Below, piece after piece: positions 1-8,684 of a DNA stretch of 64,000 nt. This stretch comes from Bin80 sp965220935 (lineage in GTDB: Bacteria; Bacteroidota; Rhodothermia; Rhodothermales; Bin80), in contig OZ244857.1 of the NCBI GenBank assembly GCA_965220935.1, positions 1,240,001 to 1,304,000 on the forward strand, given 5' to 3'. Position 1 is the first letter of the stretch; the number at the start of each line of letters is the position of its first letter. A model generated the notes under the pieces. The model had not been told where the DNA came from. It saw only the letters and a list, made by a program, of their open reading frames with translations, and searched no databases. Both the position numbers and the translations under genes were made by a program.

Positions 1-168
1 GTGATCATTTTCGTTACTTGTGAAAAGGCCAAGTAAAAGTTGCCTGATTTAATTCACATTTTACCCCGACCGTAGAATAGGATTAATTTGCCCATCTAAG
101 AATCGTCTCATTTGGTGTGAGATTTATTGCTTAGAGATAAGTGTTGTTTGAAACATAGAACGGCGATC

Positions 169-810
169 TCATTCTTCATTGTTGGTGTACAACGATTTCA
201 AGTATGATTCAATTTCAGGAATTGACTGGAACACTTTATGCGCCCCAGCTTCCTCAAGAATATAATGGGCAAATGTTGACGCAAGACCAATGACATGACA
301 GCCTGCATCTAATCCGCCTTGAATGCCATATTTAGAATCTTCAATGACAATGCACTCAGAAGGTGGAACTCCTAAACGCGATGCACCTAACAAAAATGGT
401 TGACCATTAGGTTTGGGGTGTAAGACATCTTCTACGGTGACAACTGACGAAAAATATGAGGCTAAACCATGGTTCTGAAATGTTCTCTCTTGATCGGCTT
501 TGGTCGCTGAAGTGACAAGCCCAAGAGGGAGGCCTATCCCACGACTAAACTGAACTAGTTGTAGAGCACCTGGCATCAACTGGATCTCATTTGCAAGGGA
601 AGCAAATACGGAATGTTTCGCTTTGATGAGATGTTCAACGGTTGTAGAGCCTGTATCAAAGTGTGTTGCAATATATTCGTACACACGATCCTCTGTCCAT
701 CCTTTGAACTTTGGAGATAAGGTTTCTGGCACATCTAAGCCATATTTCTTACAGACAATGTATTGAGCCTTTTCATGGATTGGTTCTGAATTAACCAGAA
801 CTCCATCCAT
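169..810 (-). CDS. HAD-superfamily hydrolase, beta-phosphoglucomutase-like
   Basis: Cytoplasmic phosphatase or phosphomutase of the HAD subfamily that includes beta-phosphoglucomutase and sugar-phosphate phosphatases; the substrate cannot be told. The protein opens with MDGVLVNSEPIHEK, has the motif II region LGLVTSATK, and motif III/IV as CIVIEDSKYGIQGGLDAG. About 213 residues is normal for the family. The odd point is the start: the ATG at 808-810 is the Met inside the catalytic FDMDG motif, so an ATG start drops the nucleophilic Asp. The frame stays open upstream to a TAG at 847-849 and encodes IKHLPSAILFD with no ATG, GTG or TTG, so a rare ATC (841-843) or ATT (820-822) start, or a base error, is likely. 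Family assignment is firm; the start is not. Confidence 0.85.
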   Translation of the reverse strand: MDGVLVNSEPIHEKAQYIVCKKYGLDVPETLSPKFKGWTEDRVYEYIATHFDTGSTTVEHLIKAKHSVFASLANEIQLMPGALQLVQFSRGIGLPLGLVTSATKADQERTFQNHGLASYFSSVVTVEDVLHPKPNGQPFLLGASRLGVPPSECIVIEDSKYGIQGGLDAGCHVIGLASTFAHYILEEAGAHKVFQSIPEIESYLKSLYTNNEE

Positions 811-924
811 ATCAAAGAGAATGGCCGAAGGTAGATGTTTGATGAACTAGAAGGATTGCAATTTAGAGACAGATATTACTACGAATCAGTCGGAGTAAGT
901 GGACAGTGAATCTTCTTTTAACTT

Positions 925-1953
925 TTATAGAGTCGCCCCGATAGTTAACAATGGAATACGGAGTAGATACATATTGGCAGTCACGTAAAGCGTAGTGCCG
1001 TCATCACCGAAAGCGCAATTGGAAGTAGGCTGAGTCGTATTAATGGTACCAAGATGAGTTGCATCGGGATGAAAAACAAGAATACCACCAGGTCCAGTTG
1101 CAAATATATTCCCTCTCACATCTACCTTTAAGCCATCGGGCAGTCCAGGGTGCTCATCGCCCACCAAATGGGTTGCATCAAAAAAGACTCGCCCATTATC
1201 AATATTCCCATCAGGTAAAACATCGTATGCCATCCAGATCGCTTGCTCTGGGTTTGAGTTTGATACATACAGCGTCTTTTCGTCAGGAGAAAAAGCCAGT
1301 CCATTGGGATGACTCAATAGGGAATCAAGGAGCGTGGTATTGCCTTCGGGGGTTACGCTGAATACGCCTTGAAAATCTAATTCTTTTGATGGATCTAACA
1401 TTCCTTGCACAAGGCCATACGCTGGATCTGTAAAATATAGTGTGCCATTTGAATGAAACACTAAGTCATTTGGACTATTCAATTTTGCTCCTTGATACTG
1501 ACCCGTTAAGGTGCTGTACTCAGCTTTTGGATTCATCATATCTCCAATCAATTGTGCGATACGACGATCTCCATGCTGAGCAATGAATAAATTTCCGTCT
1601 AAACTCAAGGTTAATCCATTGGACCCAAGTCCACCTTCTCGCTTTGCAGCACCAGTATATCCAGAGGGATCTAAGAATACTTCAACATTGCGCACTTGTT
1701 GCCAATTATAGATTTTATTTGTATATACATCAGAAAAGAGCAAGTAACCGCCATCATTAACCCATACGGGGCCTTCTACCCATATAAACCCGTCGGCGAG
1801 GATTTCCAGTTGAGCCTCGGGATCAATCAGCTCAGTCATGGCTTCATCTAAAACTTCAATAGAACCGATCATTTCTTGAGCAGACGCAGAAATGGCTTGG
1901 CCTATGACCACGAATACTGAAATACATAATATGGAACGTATGAACATCATCAT
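925..1953 (-). CDS. Exported SMP-30/gluconolactonase/LRE family protein
   Basis: Six-bladed beta-propeller of the SMP-30/gluconolactonase family, expected to hydrolyse sugar lactones or related esters outside the cytoplasm. A signal peptide (about residues 1-26, ending SASAQ) precedes the propeller. Family hallmarks are visible: the metal-ligand Glu in WVEGPVW (about residue 60), LNSPNDLVFHSNGTLYFTDP, LSHPNGLAFSPDEKTLYVSN and LPDGLKVDVRGNIFATGPGG, which supplies the Asp ligand. It lies 3 bases downstream of a cytochrome c gene on the same strand, so the two are probably co-transcribed and may link periplasmic sugar oxidation to lactone opening. The start has three Met codons in a row. The precise substrate is unknown. 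Confidence 0.88.
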   Translation of the reverse strand: MMMFIRSILCISVFVVIGQAISASAQEMIGSIEVLDEAMTELIDPEAQLEILADGFIWVEGPVWVNDGGYLLFSDVYTNKIYNWQQVRNVEVFLDPSGYTGAAKREGGLGSNGLTLSLDGNLFIAQHGDRRIAQLIGDMMNPKAEYSTLTGQYQGAKLNSPNDLVFHSNGTLYFTDPAYGLVQGMLDPSKELDFQGVFSVTPEGNTTLLDSLLSHPNGLAFSPDEKTLYVSNSNPEQAIWMAYDVLPDGNIDNGRVFFDATHLVGDEHPGLPDGLKVDVRGNIFATGPGGILVFHPDATHLGTINTTQPTSNCAFGDDGTTLYVTANMYLLRIPLLTIGATL

Positions 1954-1956
1954 TGA

Positions 1957-2502
1957 CTAATTTGAAATAGTGCTGTCTTTGAGAGCAGGAGTTGACCCAG
2001 CTAGATCAAGGATACCTTGGTTGTTTATTTGGGATAACTCTTTGATTGTCCAAGCTTGGTTGCGGTCACTTGTTGCCTCTCTGACGAGGCGCACTTCATT
2101 CTCCGAAACTGCAGTTGCATCATTATCCCATGCGCTTCGGATATAAGTAAGTAATGCGGCCATTTCCTGATCATTAAGGAATGTTTTCCATGGTGGCATA
2201 ATGCCAGTATATACCATATCGCCAACTTGGATTTCTCCCATGACGCCATCTAAGACAATTCTAATCAAGCGTCCTTTATCGCCTGTGACCCAGTCTACCT
2301 CGTTCAGAGTTGGAAATACTCCAGTAATTCCCTCTCCACTTGCTAGATGGCAGGATGAGCACCGACTCATATATAATGCTTCTCCATCTGGAAGCGTTTG
2401 GGAATTCTGAGATTGACAGTTCTCAGGTAATGCCATCACCATTAGAGCGGCAAGCGAGAAAAACCAGTAGCAAATAAGGTTGTGTTTGTCCACCATTAGC
2501 AT
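1957..2502 (-). CDS. Exported class I cytochrome c
   Basis: Small mono-haem c-type cytochrome that should carry electrons in the periplasm. A hydrophobic N-terminal segment (about residues 9-25) acts as signal or anchor. The haem attachment motif CSSCH is at residues 48-52, and GIMPPW supplies the distal Met ligand (about residue 102), followed by LNDQEMAALLTYIRSAW, the usual C-terminal helix. Length, 181 residues, includes a tail of about 50 residues beyond the haem domain with no recognised motif. It is the first gene of a two-gene unit with the SMP-30-like lactonase, and cytochromes of this type often accept electrons from periplasmic sugar or alcohol dehydrogenases; no such dehydrogenase is adjacent. 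Confidence 0.88.
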   Translation of the reverse strand: MLMVDKHNLICYWFFSLAALMVMALPENCQSQNSQTLPDGEALYMSRCSSCHLASGEGITGVFPTLNEVDWVTGDKGRLIRIVLDGVMGEIQVGDMVYTGIMPPWKTFLNDQEMAALLTYIRSAWDNDATAVSENEVRLVREATSDRNQAWTIKELSQINNQGILDLAGSTPALKDSTISN

Positions 2503-2850
2503 TTATTGGCCAGATATACAATCACTTGGCACATCGTAAGTATTTAGAATAGACCAAAGATACGAGTTTCATGGCATTTGATCAGACAGTTAGTGTGTGA
2601 ACCTGTTACATGGATGAATGTAACATAGATTCCCCTGAGTGGATATGTCATAGACGCACCAAAGTTTTGGGTAATCATTTGGATGAGAAGTTGTGTGTTA
2701 GTAAACGATAGACTTAACAGAATGGTTTGGTCATTTCACGATTACTGCACACCATTTTGATAATGATCATTTTCGTGTAACGTGGTCAAGATTTAGGATA
2801 ATAATGGCAAATTACCATAGCATCTTTACGTTTAATTAGCTGAGTAGGTT
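2503..2850. other. Intergenic region, no gene seen
   Basis: About 350 bases between the divergent cytochrome c gene (minus) and the FkbM gene (plus). No credible reading frame was found. It holds one perfect 8-bp inverted repeat at 2604-2625 and presumably promoters for both directions, which I could not pick out with confidence. Confidence 0.6.
2604..2625. promoter_or_regulatory. Perfect 8-bp inverted repeat upstream of cytochrome c
   Basis: TGTTACAT and ATGTAACA are separated by 6 bases, about 100 bases upstream of the cytochrome c start. It could be an operator for a dimeric regulator or a small hairpin. There is no T-run, so a terminator is unlikely. No regulator can be assigned from sequence. 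Confidence 0.3.
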
Positions 2851-2967
2851 ATGCAGTTTCAAGTAAAGATCTCTATCCCAGAACGCGTTGGCTACTACTG
2901 CCGTGAAAACGAAGTCACAGAAGATAGACTTGATCGGTCTTGTCTCTGCCAATCAGAGATGGATTAA
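2851..2967 (+). CDS. Small ORF (38 aa) coupled to FkbM gene
   Basis: Short frame starting ATG at 2851 and encoding 38 residues, beginning MQFQVKISIPERVGYY and ending with two Cys in CLCQSEMD. Its TAA stop overlaps the ATG of the following FkbM gene (TAATG at 2965-2969), the classic arrangement for translational coupling. The peptide resembles nothing I recognise. It may be a leader peptide, the remnant of a larger gene, or chance. The overlap is the only real support. Confidence 0.3.
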   Translation: MQFQVKISIPERVGYYCRENEVTEDRLDRSCLCQSEMD

Positions 2968-3698
2968 TGAGATTACGAACATTCTTAAAGCAACAGATTA
3001 GACGTGTTGGTTTAGAGGTAAATCGGTTCAATGCCGCAGGATCATTCAGTGCGCGGCGTCAAAAAATGTTGGCCCAATACAAGGTAGACCTAATCATAGA
3101 TGTCGGCGCAAGTGACGGTGGCTTTGCAATTGAACTCAGAGATGCTGGTTATCATGGGCGCATTGTCTCCTTTGAGCCATTGAAACATCCATTTCAATCT
3201 TTACAGGCAAAGGCAGGACGAGACACTGACTGGGAAGTGTTTCAATATGCACTGGGCGAAAAAGAAGATCAAGTTCCTATGAATATATCCAAGGACGATA
3301 AATGTAGTTCTCTGCTTAATCCGCTTGAGCGACAGACTCGGGCCTATCCTAGTGCAAAGACATCCTCATCAACAAAAGTTCAAATGTGCAGATTACTGGA
3401 TCTGTACGGGGTACAATTCCAAAAAGGTAGACACCCATTCTTGAAAATTGATACTCAAGGATACGAGGGACAGGTACTTGATGGGATGGGAGATCTGCTT
3501 GATTCAATGGTTGGTATCCAGATTGAACTATCGTTAATCCCTCTATTTGCAGGAGGTCGGAGTTATTCTTCGCTATTGCGAGAGTTGGAAGACCGGAATT
3601 TTCTGCCTGTCTTGTTTGAATCTGTATTCATTGACCCCCAGACACAACAGACACTTCAGGTAGATGCTGTGTTATTTCGCCAAGAATTGTTAAAGTGA
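2967..3698 (+). CDS. FkbM family SAM-dependent methyltransferase (1)
   Basis: Class I SAM-dependent methyltransferase of the FkbM family, probably O-methylating a sugar in the neighbouring exopolysaccharide locus. The SAM-binding loop is IIDVGASDGGFA, followed by the acidic loop SFEP, and the FkbM hallmark is LKIDTQGYEGQVLDG. About 243 residues from the chosen start is typical. I chose ATG 2967 rather than the in-frame TTG at 2940 because it gives the common N-terminus MRLRTFLKQQIRR and overlaps the upstream stop codon. A second, unrelated-looking FkbM gene follows on the same strand, separated by about 180 bases that contain one copy of a 17-bp repeat. Confidence 0.87.
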   Translation: MRLRTFLKQQIRRVGLEVNRFNAAGSFSARRQKMLAQYKVDLIIDVGASDGGFAIELRDAGYHGRIVSFEPLKHPFQSLQAKAGRDTDWEVFQYALGEKEDQVPMNISKDDKCSSLLNPLERQTRAYPSAKTSSSTKVQMCRLLDLYGVQFQKGRHPFLKIDTQGYEGQVLDGMGDLLDSMVGIQIELSLIPLFAGGRSYSSLLRELEDRNFLPVLFESVFIDPQTQQTLQVDAVLFRQELLK

Positions 3699-3725
3699 GT
3701 AAGAAGCAATTACAAACATTTGTTT

Positions 3726-3742
3726 CCTCTGTGTGCCAATAA
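3726..3742. repeat. 17-bp direct repeat, copy 1
   Basis: CCTCTGTGTGCCAATAA, identical to 4606-4622. The two copies bracket the second FkbM gene and the spacing between copies is exactly 880 bases. Flanking bases differ, so this is not part of a longer duplication. Confidence 0.6.
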
Positions 3743-3874
3743 ACCAGTCAATTTCTGAGGATAAATAGATCCCATCATAATTTGAAACTGAGAAAAAATT
3801 TAGGGCCTTCCAATTAAGGAACTTTCAGTTTTTGAGAAGTAAAATACTATTCCTGTTCAAATGAATATAATCGC

Positions 3875-4567
3875 ATGCCCCACCCCCAATTTTTATCAGC
3901 AATTAAAAGAAGGGCATTAGTTGCAGTTAGAAAACTTCATTTCAGAACCAAAGGCATCCAATTTTGCCCACCTAATTTTATATTCTTCTATCCTGAACGT
4001 GACAAACAATTGATTACGATAGATGTAGGTTGCGGATCAGTACCTGAGTTCTCCATCCATCTGATTGAGCGATATGATGCCATATGTTATGGGGTTGATT
4101 CCACCGAGAAGCACAAGTCTGCCCTATCTGATCTTGTCCTCAAACACAAAGACCAGTTCATTCATGTTCCTTATGGAGTTTGTGCAGAGAACACAACGCT
4201 AAACTTCTTTGAATCTAACGATAATGAAAGTGGCTCTCTACTAACAGATCATGTCAATGTCATCCACGACGAAGGTCGTTCGTATGAGATTAAATGTCTC
4301 ACACCAAAATCGCTACTTGATCATATTAGACTTGATTCTGCTGACATACTCAAGTTGGATATCGAGGGTGCTGAGTATCAACTATTAGAATCTATTGATT
4401 TGCGTGAATTACGGCACTTTCAACAAATTTTTGTTGAGTTTCATCACCATGCAATTCAGAGTTATACCTACTCAGATACATTGAAAGCTGTGGAAAATTT
4501 AACCACTATAGGATTTGAAAGTTTTACACTTGACAATCATAACTATTTGTTTCGCCGCTTAAACTAA
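3875..4567 (+). CDS. FkbM family SAM-dependent methyltransferase (2)
   Basis: Second FkbM-type methyltransferase, 230 residues. SAM-binding motif is ITIDVGCGSVPEFSIHL and the FkbM signature is ILKLDIEGAEYQLL, with VEFHH further on. Sequence between motifs differs clearly from the first FkbM protein, so it is not a recent tandem copy. The likely role is methylation of a sugar or polyol in the surface polysaccharide encoded just downstream on the opposite strand. The gene sits between two copies of a 17-bp direct repeat, which hints that it arrived as a small cassette. Acceptor specificity cannot be predicted. Confidence 0.85.
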   Translation: MPHPQFLSAIKRRALVAVRKLHFRTKGIQFCPPNFIFFYPERDKQLITIDVGCGSVPEFSIHLIERYDAICYGVDSTEKHKSALSDLVLKHKDQFIHVPYGVCAENTTLNFFESNDNESGSLLTDHVNVIHDEGRSYEIKCLTPKSLLDHIRLDSADILKLDIEGAEYQLLESIDLRELRHFQQIFVEFHHHAIQSYTYSDTLKAVENLTTIGFESFTLDNHNYLFRRLN

Positions 4568-4605
4568 TCATTCCTAATTCTTATGATCTGCTATTATTAT
4601 TAATC

Positions 4606-4622
4606 CCTCTGTGTGCCAATAA
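4606..4622. repeat. 17-bp direct repeat, copy 2
   Basis: Second copy of CCTCTGTGTGCCAATAA, 39 bases after the stop of the second FkbM gene. See copy at 3726-3742. Confidence 0.6.
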
Positions 4623-4658
4623 TAAGGTGACATGCGTTCCACCATTGAGACACATTAA

Positions 4659-5831
4659 TCAGGATTTGCGAGACAATACAATTGATTCACAGTGATTGAT
4701 GGCTGCCACTAAGCCATCAATCATTATATCTGATGAGAGGTGCGAGTGTGCATAATTGTATGCATTAGATGAAAAACTTTTTAAGTTCTTAAGTACAGTA
4801 TGGGTTGCTCTCACCAGCGACTCAAATTTATTGTAGTCAGCGATCATCCCATTGACACCATGGATTAAGAATGCAATTTCAGGGCTGTGATACCGAACTC
4901 TTGAGTCATGGCTATCATATGTAATCACAGGTAGCCCCATGCATAATGCATGGTTCACATTTAGACCGACATAGCCTGGACATACCATTATATCTGAAGC
5001 ATACATCCAACTTGCGGAGTCTTCAAGATTTGCTATTGCGCCTAGGACAAAAACATTATTCAATCTCTCTTTCTTGATATGTGTATTAACATTTCCTCGC
5101 TCCGGTCCATCACCGATAATGATCAGGGATGAATCATTATCTTTAGATAAAAATTTATGAAGATCAAGTAATACCATTAGACGCTTCTCAGGAATTAAAC
5201 GTCCAATAAATATCAATGTGATGCTCCCTCGGGGAATTCCAAGCCGCGAGCGAATATTTGCTTTCCCCTCGGATTTGAGAGATTCATACAAGCTAAACAG
5301 AACATGTGTGTCCAGGGTGTTCCTTGCTACAAAGCAGGATTTATCTAGGATATAGGGGCGAATCATTTCAGCAATTTCATCGGTATAGCATACACAGCCA
5401 TCAACCCACTTTGCCAGAGCCATACGATAGAAGTCAAATGGATGGCGATGGGAAAATTTTCTGTTATTTGATGAAAAATGCCCCCATAGTAATGTGCCTA
5501 TATTTTTTCTTTTGGCATTCGCTATTAGCCAAGGTAACGAAATGATACGAGGTGATTCCTCTACGAGAATGACAGCTGGATTAGCTGAAAAAACAGAATT
5601 GTAATTTTGAAATAGGATGCCTTTTTGTCCAATCCAATGATTATTCAGAGAATGAATCTTATAATTTGTATTCTGTTTTCCTGAAATTCCAGAAAACGAT
5701 GAATCTGGATAGCAGCCGGAAAATACAATGAGCCGGCCATGAAGTCGATCATTAAGATATTCCAATATAGGGCGTCGGTACTCAGGTACATGCCGCGTCA
5801 CATAAGCAACTGGAGCACTTGTTGAATCCAT
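4659..5831 (-). CDS. GT4-like glycosyltransferase (exopolysaccharide)
   Basis: Retaining GT-B glycosyltransferase of the GT1/GT4 type, 390 residues, expected to add a sugar to a lipid-linked polysaccharide precursor at the cytoplasmic face. The N-terminal half resembles an acceptor domain; the C-terminal donor domain contains LIFIGRLIPEKRLMVLLDL, LIIIGDGPERG and ALCMGLPVITYDS. The usual GT4 EX7E pair is not evident: the region reads CPGYVGLNVNHALCMG, so the acidic residues are replaced, which may mean altered donor handling. It is the last gene of a minus-strand polysaccharide run starting at 11752. Gaps of about 230 bases separate it from the ligase gene. Confidence 0.83.
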   Translation of the reverse strand: MDSTSAPVAYVTRHVPEYRRPILEYLNDRLHGRLIVFSGCYPDSSFSGISGKQNTNYKIHSLNNHWIGQKGILFQNYNSVFSANPAVILVEESPRIISLPWLIANAKRKNIGTLLWGHFSSNNRKFSHRHPFDFYRMALAKWVDGCVCYTDEIAEMIRPYILDKSCFVARNTLDTHVLFSLYESLKSEGKANIRSRLGIPRGSITLIFIGRLIPEKRLMVLLDLHKFLSKDNDSSLIIIGDGPERGNVNTHIKKERLNNVFVLGAIANLEDSASWMYASDIMVCPGYVGLNVNHALCMGLPVITYDSHDSRVRYHSPEIAFLIHGVNGMIADYNKFESLVRATHTVLKNLKSFSSNAYNYAHSHLSSDIMIDGLVAAINHCESIVLSRKS

Positions 5832-6057
5832 ATCTTTGGATAAGACAGATGATTACGGGTGAGAGACCTTAAGTGTAGACATGATCAATCTATTCAACTA
5901 TCTCAAGTATGGCGCGAACGAGATACTGTGCGTGATTGATAGAAAAGATGTGATTCCCACCTTGCTGATAGTTATTGAAGTAATCCAATTAATTACAGGG
6001 AATTTAATGTTACACTTGAGATCATTGATCCAATCCACCTAGATTAAAGACTCAAAA

Positions 6058-7482
6058 TTAGGATTTAAGTTGCAGTGCAATTCGCTGACCAGCACCAGCC
6101 GATAATCCAGTGGATAGCGCAAAAACAAACAGATAGTTTTTTAAAAAAAAAGGGTTCTGTGTCAAAGCAGAAATAGTCAACGCTAGTAAAGGCACGGCTC
6201 CAGCCAGTCCAGCTAAACGAGTCCAATGATTAGAATCAGCACTCCTATAGGCATATAACCCTGACTTAATAGCTGAGAACCAGAAATATGCCATCAATCC
6301 AAGTCCCCAAAGACCGTACTTGTACCATAATCCTATGTATGCATTGTGGACAAATGAATCAGTATCTGTGGCTTGATGAACAATATCATAAAATAAGTAA
6401 GAGACACCCGGCCCGTACCCAATTAGGGGATTTCGGATAATTTTTTCAAAAACTGCACTTGTTTCACGAAAGCGATTGACTAGAGAAAGATCCTGCGTCA
6501 CGGCCATGGAAATAGAAGCAAAACGTTCAATGATTCCCTCAATAATTACATAAAAAAACGGGCCAATCAAAGCATATCCTACAACAATGATTGAAAGACC
6601 CATAATTGCAAAAGTACTTAATATTTTTATTCGTGTTTGAGCACCAACAACGATCACGAGCGCGAGACTGCCCAATAAAAATGCAAGCCAAGACCCACGA
6701 GATTGTGTCATGATCACGCTCGAAAAAGTTAGGACTAGAGCTAATGTTGAAAGTAAAAATGAAGTCGGATTTCGAGCAGAGACCAGAAGTGTCAGGCTCA
6801 TCACAGCGCCCATCATTAGTAGACCATCGTTTACAACCACTCTGGCCCCCGCGATGTGGGATAATGAAATGGCATCCGATAAATCGGATGCATAATGAGA
6901 TACGTTGAGAAGTGAAACCCCTACACACATGGTCACCACGGAAATGAGAATCACTTTGGGTCCTATTTTATGATGAACCACAGAATGTTTAATCGGGAAA
7001 TAAATTAGAAGAAAAGAAAGAGATAATAATTCGCTGGCCGCCACTCTGAAATCTCCTTGAAACAAGCCCGTGAGTATCAACGTCCCTGGAAGTAACAGAA
7101 GAAATATAGTTACTGCCCAGTCAGTTTTGTCTACTAATATCGTTTTAGAATCAAAAACTATATTACGTATTCCCCAAGCAAGTAGTACCATCAATAGATA
7201 GCCAGCATAAACAATTTCTGCGATTTGAAATCCTGTTTCATTGGAGGCCATAACTACAAACCCTAAAATGACCACAACAAGATTCAGCAATGGATTGGCG
7301 AAGAAAATACACACTGCAAGAATACAGAGTATTGATACAGGAAAAGCAATTGAAAATAGAACAGACCCAGTGGATGCAAGAAAAAGCGTGGCCACAAGCC
7401 CCAATATGAGGCTACTAATTAAAATTAATTTCCCACTTAAGAAAACTTTATTTGGAGAGAGCCTAAGTTCAAATGGATCCAT
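6058..7482 (-). CDS. O-antigen ligase/polymerase family membrane protein (Wzy/WaaL-like)
   Basis: Integral membrane protein of 474 residues with roughly 10-12 hydrophobic segments, starting with one at about residues 20-40. It contains the Wzy_C-type region SVIMTQSRGSWLAFLLGS, followed in a large periplasmic loop by IRNPLIGYGPGVSYLFYD and FVHNAYIGLWYKYG, as in O-antigen ligases and exopolysaccharide polymerases. It should polymerise repeat units or ligate a glycan at the periplasmic face of the inner membrane. It lies 38 bases downstream of the Wzz-like gene and three genes downstream of a GT4 enzyme. Whether it is polymerase or ligase cannot be told from sequence. Confidence 0.85.
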   Translation of the reverse strand: MDPFELRLSPNKVFLSGKLILISSLILGLVATLFLASTGSVLFSIAFPVSILCILAVCIFFANPLLNLVVVILGFVVMASNETGFQIAEIVYAGYLLMVLLAWGIRNIVFDSKTILVDKTDWAVTIFLLLLPGTLILTGLFQGDFRVAASELLSLSFLLIYFPIKHSVVHHKIGPKVILISVVTMCVGVSLLNVSHYASDLSDAISLSHIAGARVVVNDGLLMMGAVMSLTLLVSARNPTSFLLSTLALVLTFSSVIMTQSRGSWLAFLLGSLALVIVVGAQTRIKILSTFAIMGLSIIVVGYALIGPFFYVIIEGIIERFASISMAVTQDLSLVNRFRETSAVFEKIIRNPLIGYGPGVSYLFYDIVHQATDTDSFVHNAYIGLWYKYGLWGLGLMAYFWFSAIKSGLYAYRSADSNHWTRLAGLAGAVPLLALTISALTQNPFFLKNYLFVFALSTGLSAGAGQRIALQLKS

Positions 7483-7520
7483 AATTTCATCTACTATCGT
7501 TTCAGGGATGAACTTAGGAC

Positions 7521-8684
7521 TTAGTCTACGTTACTTGAAGTCAGTTGAGAAGCAATTTGTGAGTAATTACGTTTCCACCAAGCACTAATTAATACATAAA
7601 TCACTGATATCATAAGGCCTGACATTGTGCTAACAGCACAAATAGCTGCACGCCAAGGTTTAGCCTTCTCAGTTGGGGGGATAGCAGGATCAAGGACCTG
7701 AACAGATTTAACAGAGCGCTCTTCAGATAGCCTTGCTTCTTCTAACAAGGGTCTAGCAAATTCAATCAAACTGGTCAAGATGACAGACTCTACTTGTAAT
7801 TCAGCAAACTGAAATGCCACATCAGGAATATTATCTTGAGGAATTGGCATAAATCTCTCTCTACCCTGTAATGCTTGATTGTAGGAATCGTTTGCCTGCT
7901 TTACAGCATTTTGGGCTGCACGAGTTTGAGAGTGATCAGGCCCATAAAGGTAGAGAATCTTATTTAACTCCAGTTCCGCTAAGAAAATTTGTGATCGCCA
8001 ATCGGTTAACCCTTCCATGAATGCCGCCGCCTGTGTGGGGAGGTCAATGACCCCAGTTTCCTGTTGAAGTTGGCGAATTGACTGAAGAACAATACCAAGA
8101 CTGTCCTCAATTTCACGGTAGCGGGCCTCTACGGTGACACGATAGGCCCTAGCAGTTTCTGTTGATAACTCAATTCCCAAACTGTTCAACTCTGACACAT
8201 AAAAATTTGCCATATTCGCTGCCCTCACAGGATCTTTATCATAGACTTGAATTGCCAAATAGTTGTATTCATTATCCACAATGAATTCTGTATTTGCGCT
8301 GAGTTCCCCAAGTGCAAATACCATTGGCGATTGGCTGTCTGAAAGATTATACACATCAATGAGATTAAATTCTTCAATTACATTCTGATTGAGAGTACGA
8401 CTGTTAAGAATCGCAAGTTCTTGTTGGTAGTCACTGACAACCCCTCCGAGAAGTGAGGATGCAGCGGTGCTAGCGCGACCTCCCAGCACACTTGAAAGCA
8501 AACCACCCGATGTTTGTCCTGGAATTAACAAGCGGGTTTCAGCCAAATACCAGTTTGGGAGAAACAGACTAATGACAACTGCAGCAACTGCCGTGATGCT
8601 AGTCACTCCAATCACAAACCATCTTCGATTGAGAATCAATCTAACAGATTCCCAAAAGATCTCAGATGCTTTGGATGTATTCAT
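7521..8684 (-). CDS. Wzz/GumC-type polysaccharide chain-length determinant
   Basis: Polysaccharide co-polymerase of the inner membrane that regulates chain length together with the Wzy-type protein next to it. Two membrane helices flank a long periplasmic domain: WFVIGVTSITAVAAVVISLF near residue 25 and AAICAVSTMSGLMISVIYVL near residue 350. The Pro-rich approach to the second helix, DPAIPPTEKAKPWRAA, is the family signature. The central part (about residues 170-300) is predicted coiled coil. No tyrosine kinase domain is fused, 387 residues being the length of kinase-less members. The start overlaps the stop of the SLBB exporter gene by four bases (ATGA), showing translational coupling. Confidence 0.88.
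   Translation of the reverse strand: MNTSKASEIFWESVRLILNRRWFVIGVTSITAVAAVVISLFLPNWYLAETRLLIPGQTSGGLLSSVLGGRASTAASSLLGGVVSDYQQELAILNSRTLNQNVIEEFNLIDVYNLSDSQSPMVFALGELSANTEFIVDNEYNYLAIQVYDKDPVRAANMANFYVSELNSLGIELSTETARAYRVTVEARYREIEDSLGIVLQSIRQLQQETGVIDLPTQAAAFMEGLTDWRSQIFLAELELNKILYLYGPDHSQTRAAQNAVKQANDSYNQALQGRERFMPIPQDNIPDVAFQFAELQVESVILTSLIEFARPLLEEARLSEERSVKSVQVLDPAIPPTEKAKPWRAAICAVSTMSGLMISVIYVLISAWWKRNYSQIASQLTSSNVD

Noticed and set aside
1059..1361. 100-codon plus-strand ORF opposite the SMP-30 gene
   Set aside because: Antisense shadow of a convincing coding region.
2..2776. 13-base repeat TGATCATTTTCGT at 2-14 and 2764-2776
   Set aside because: Short AT-rich match with no structural context; likely chance.
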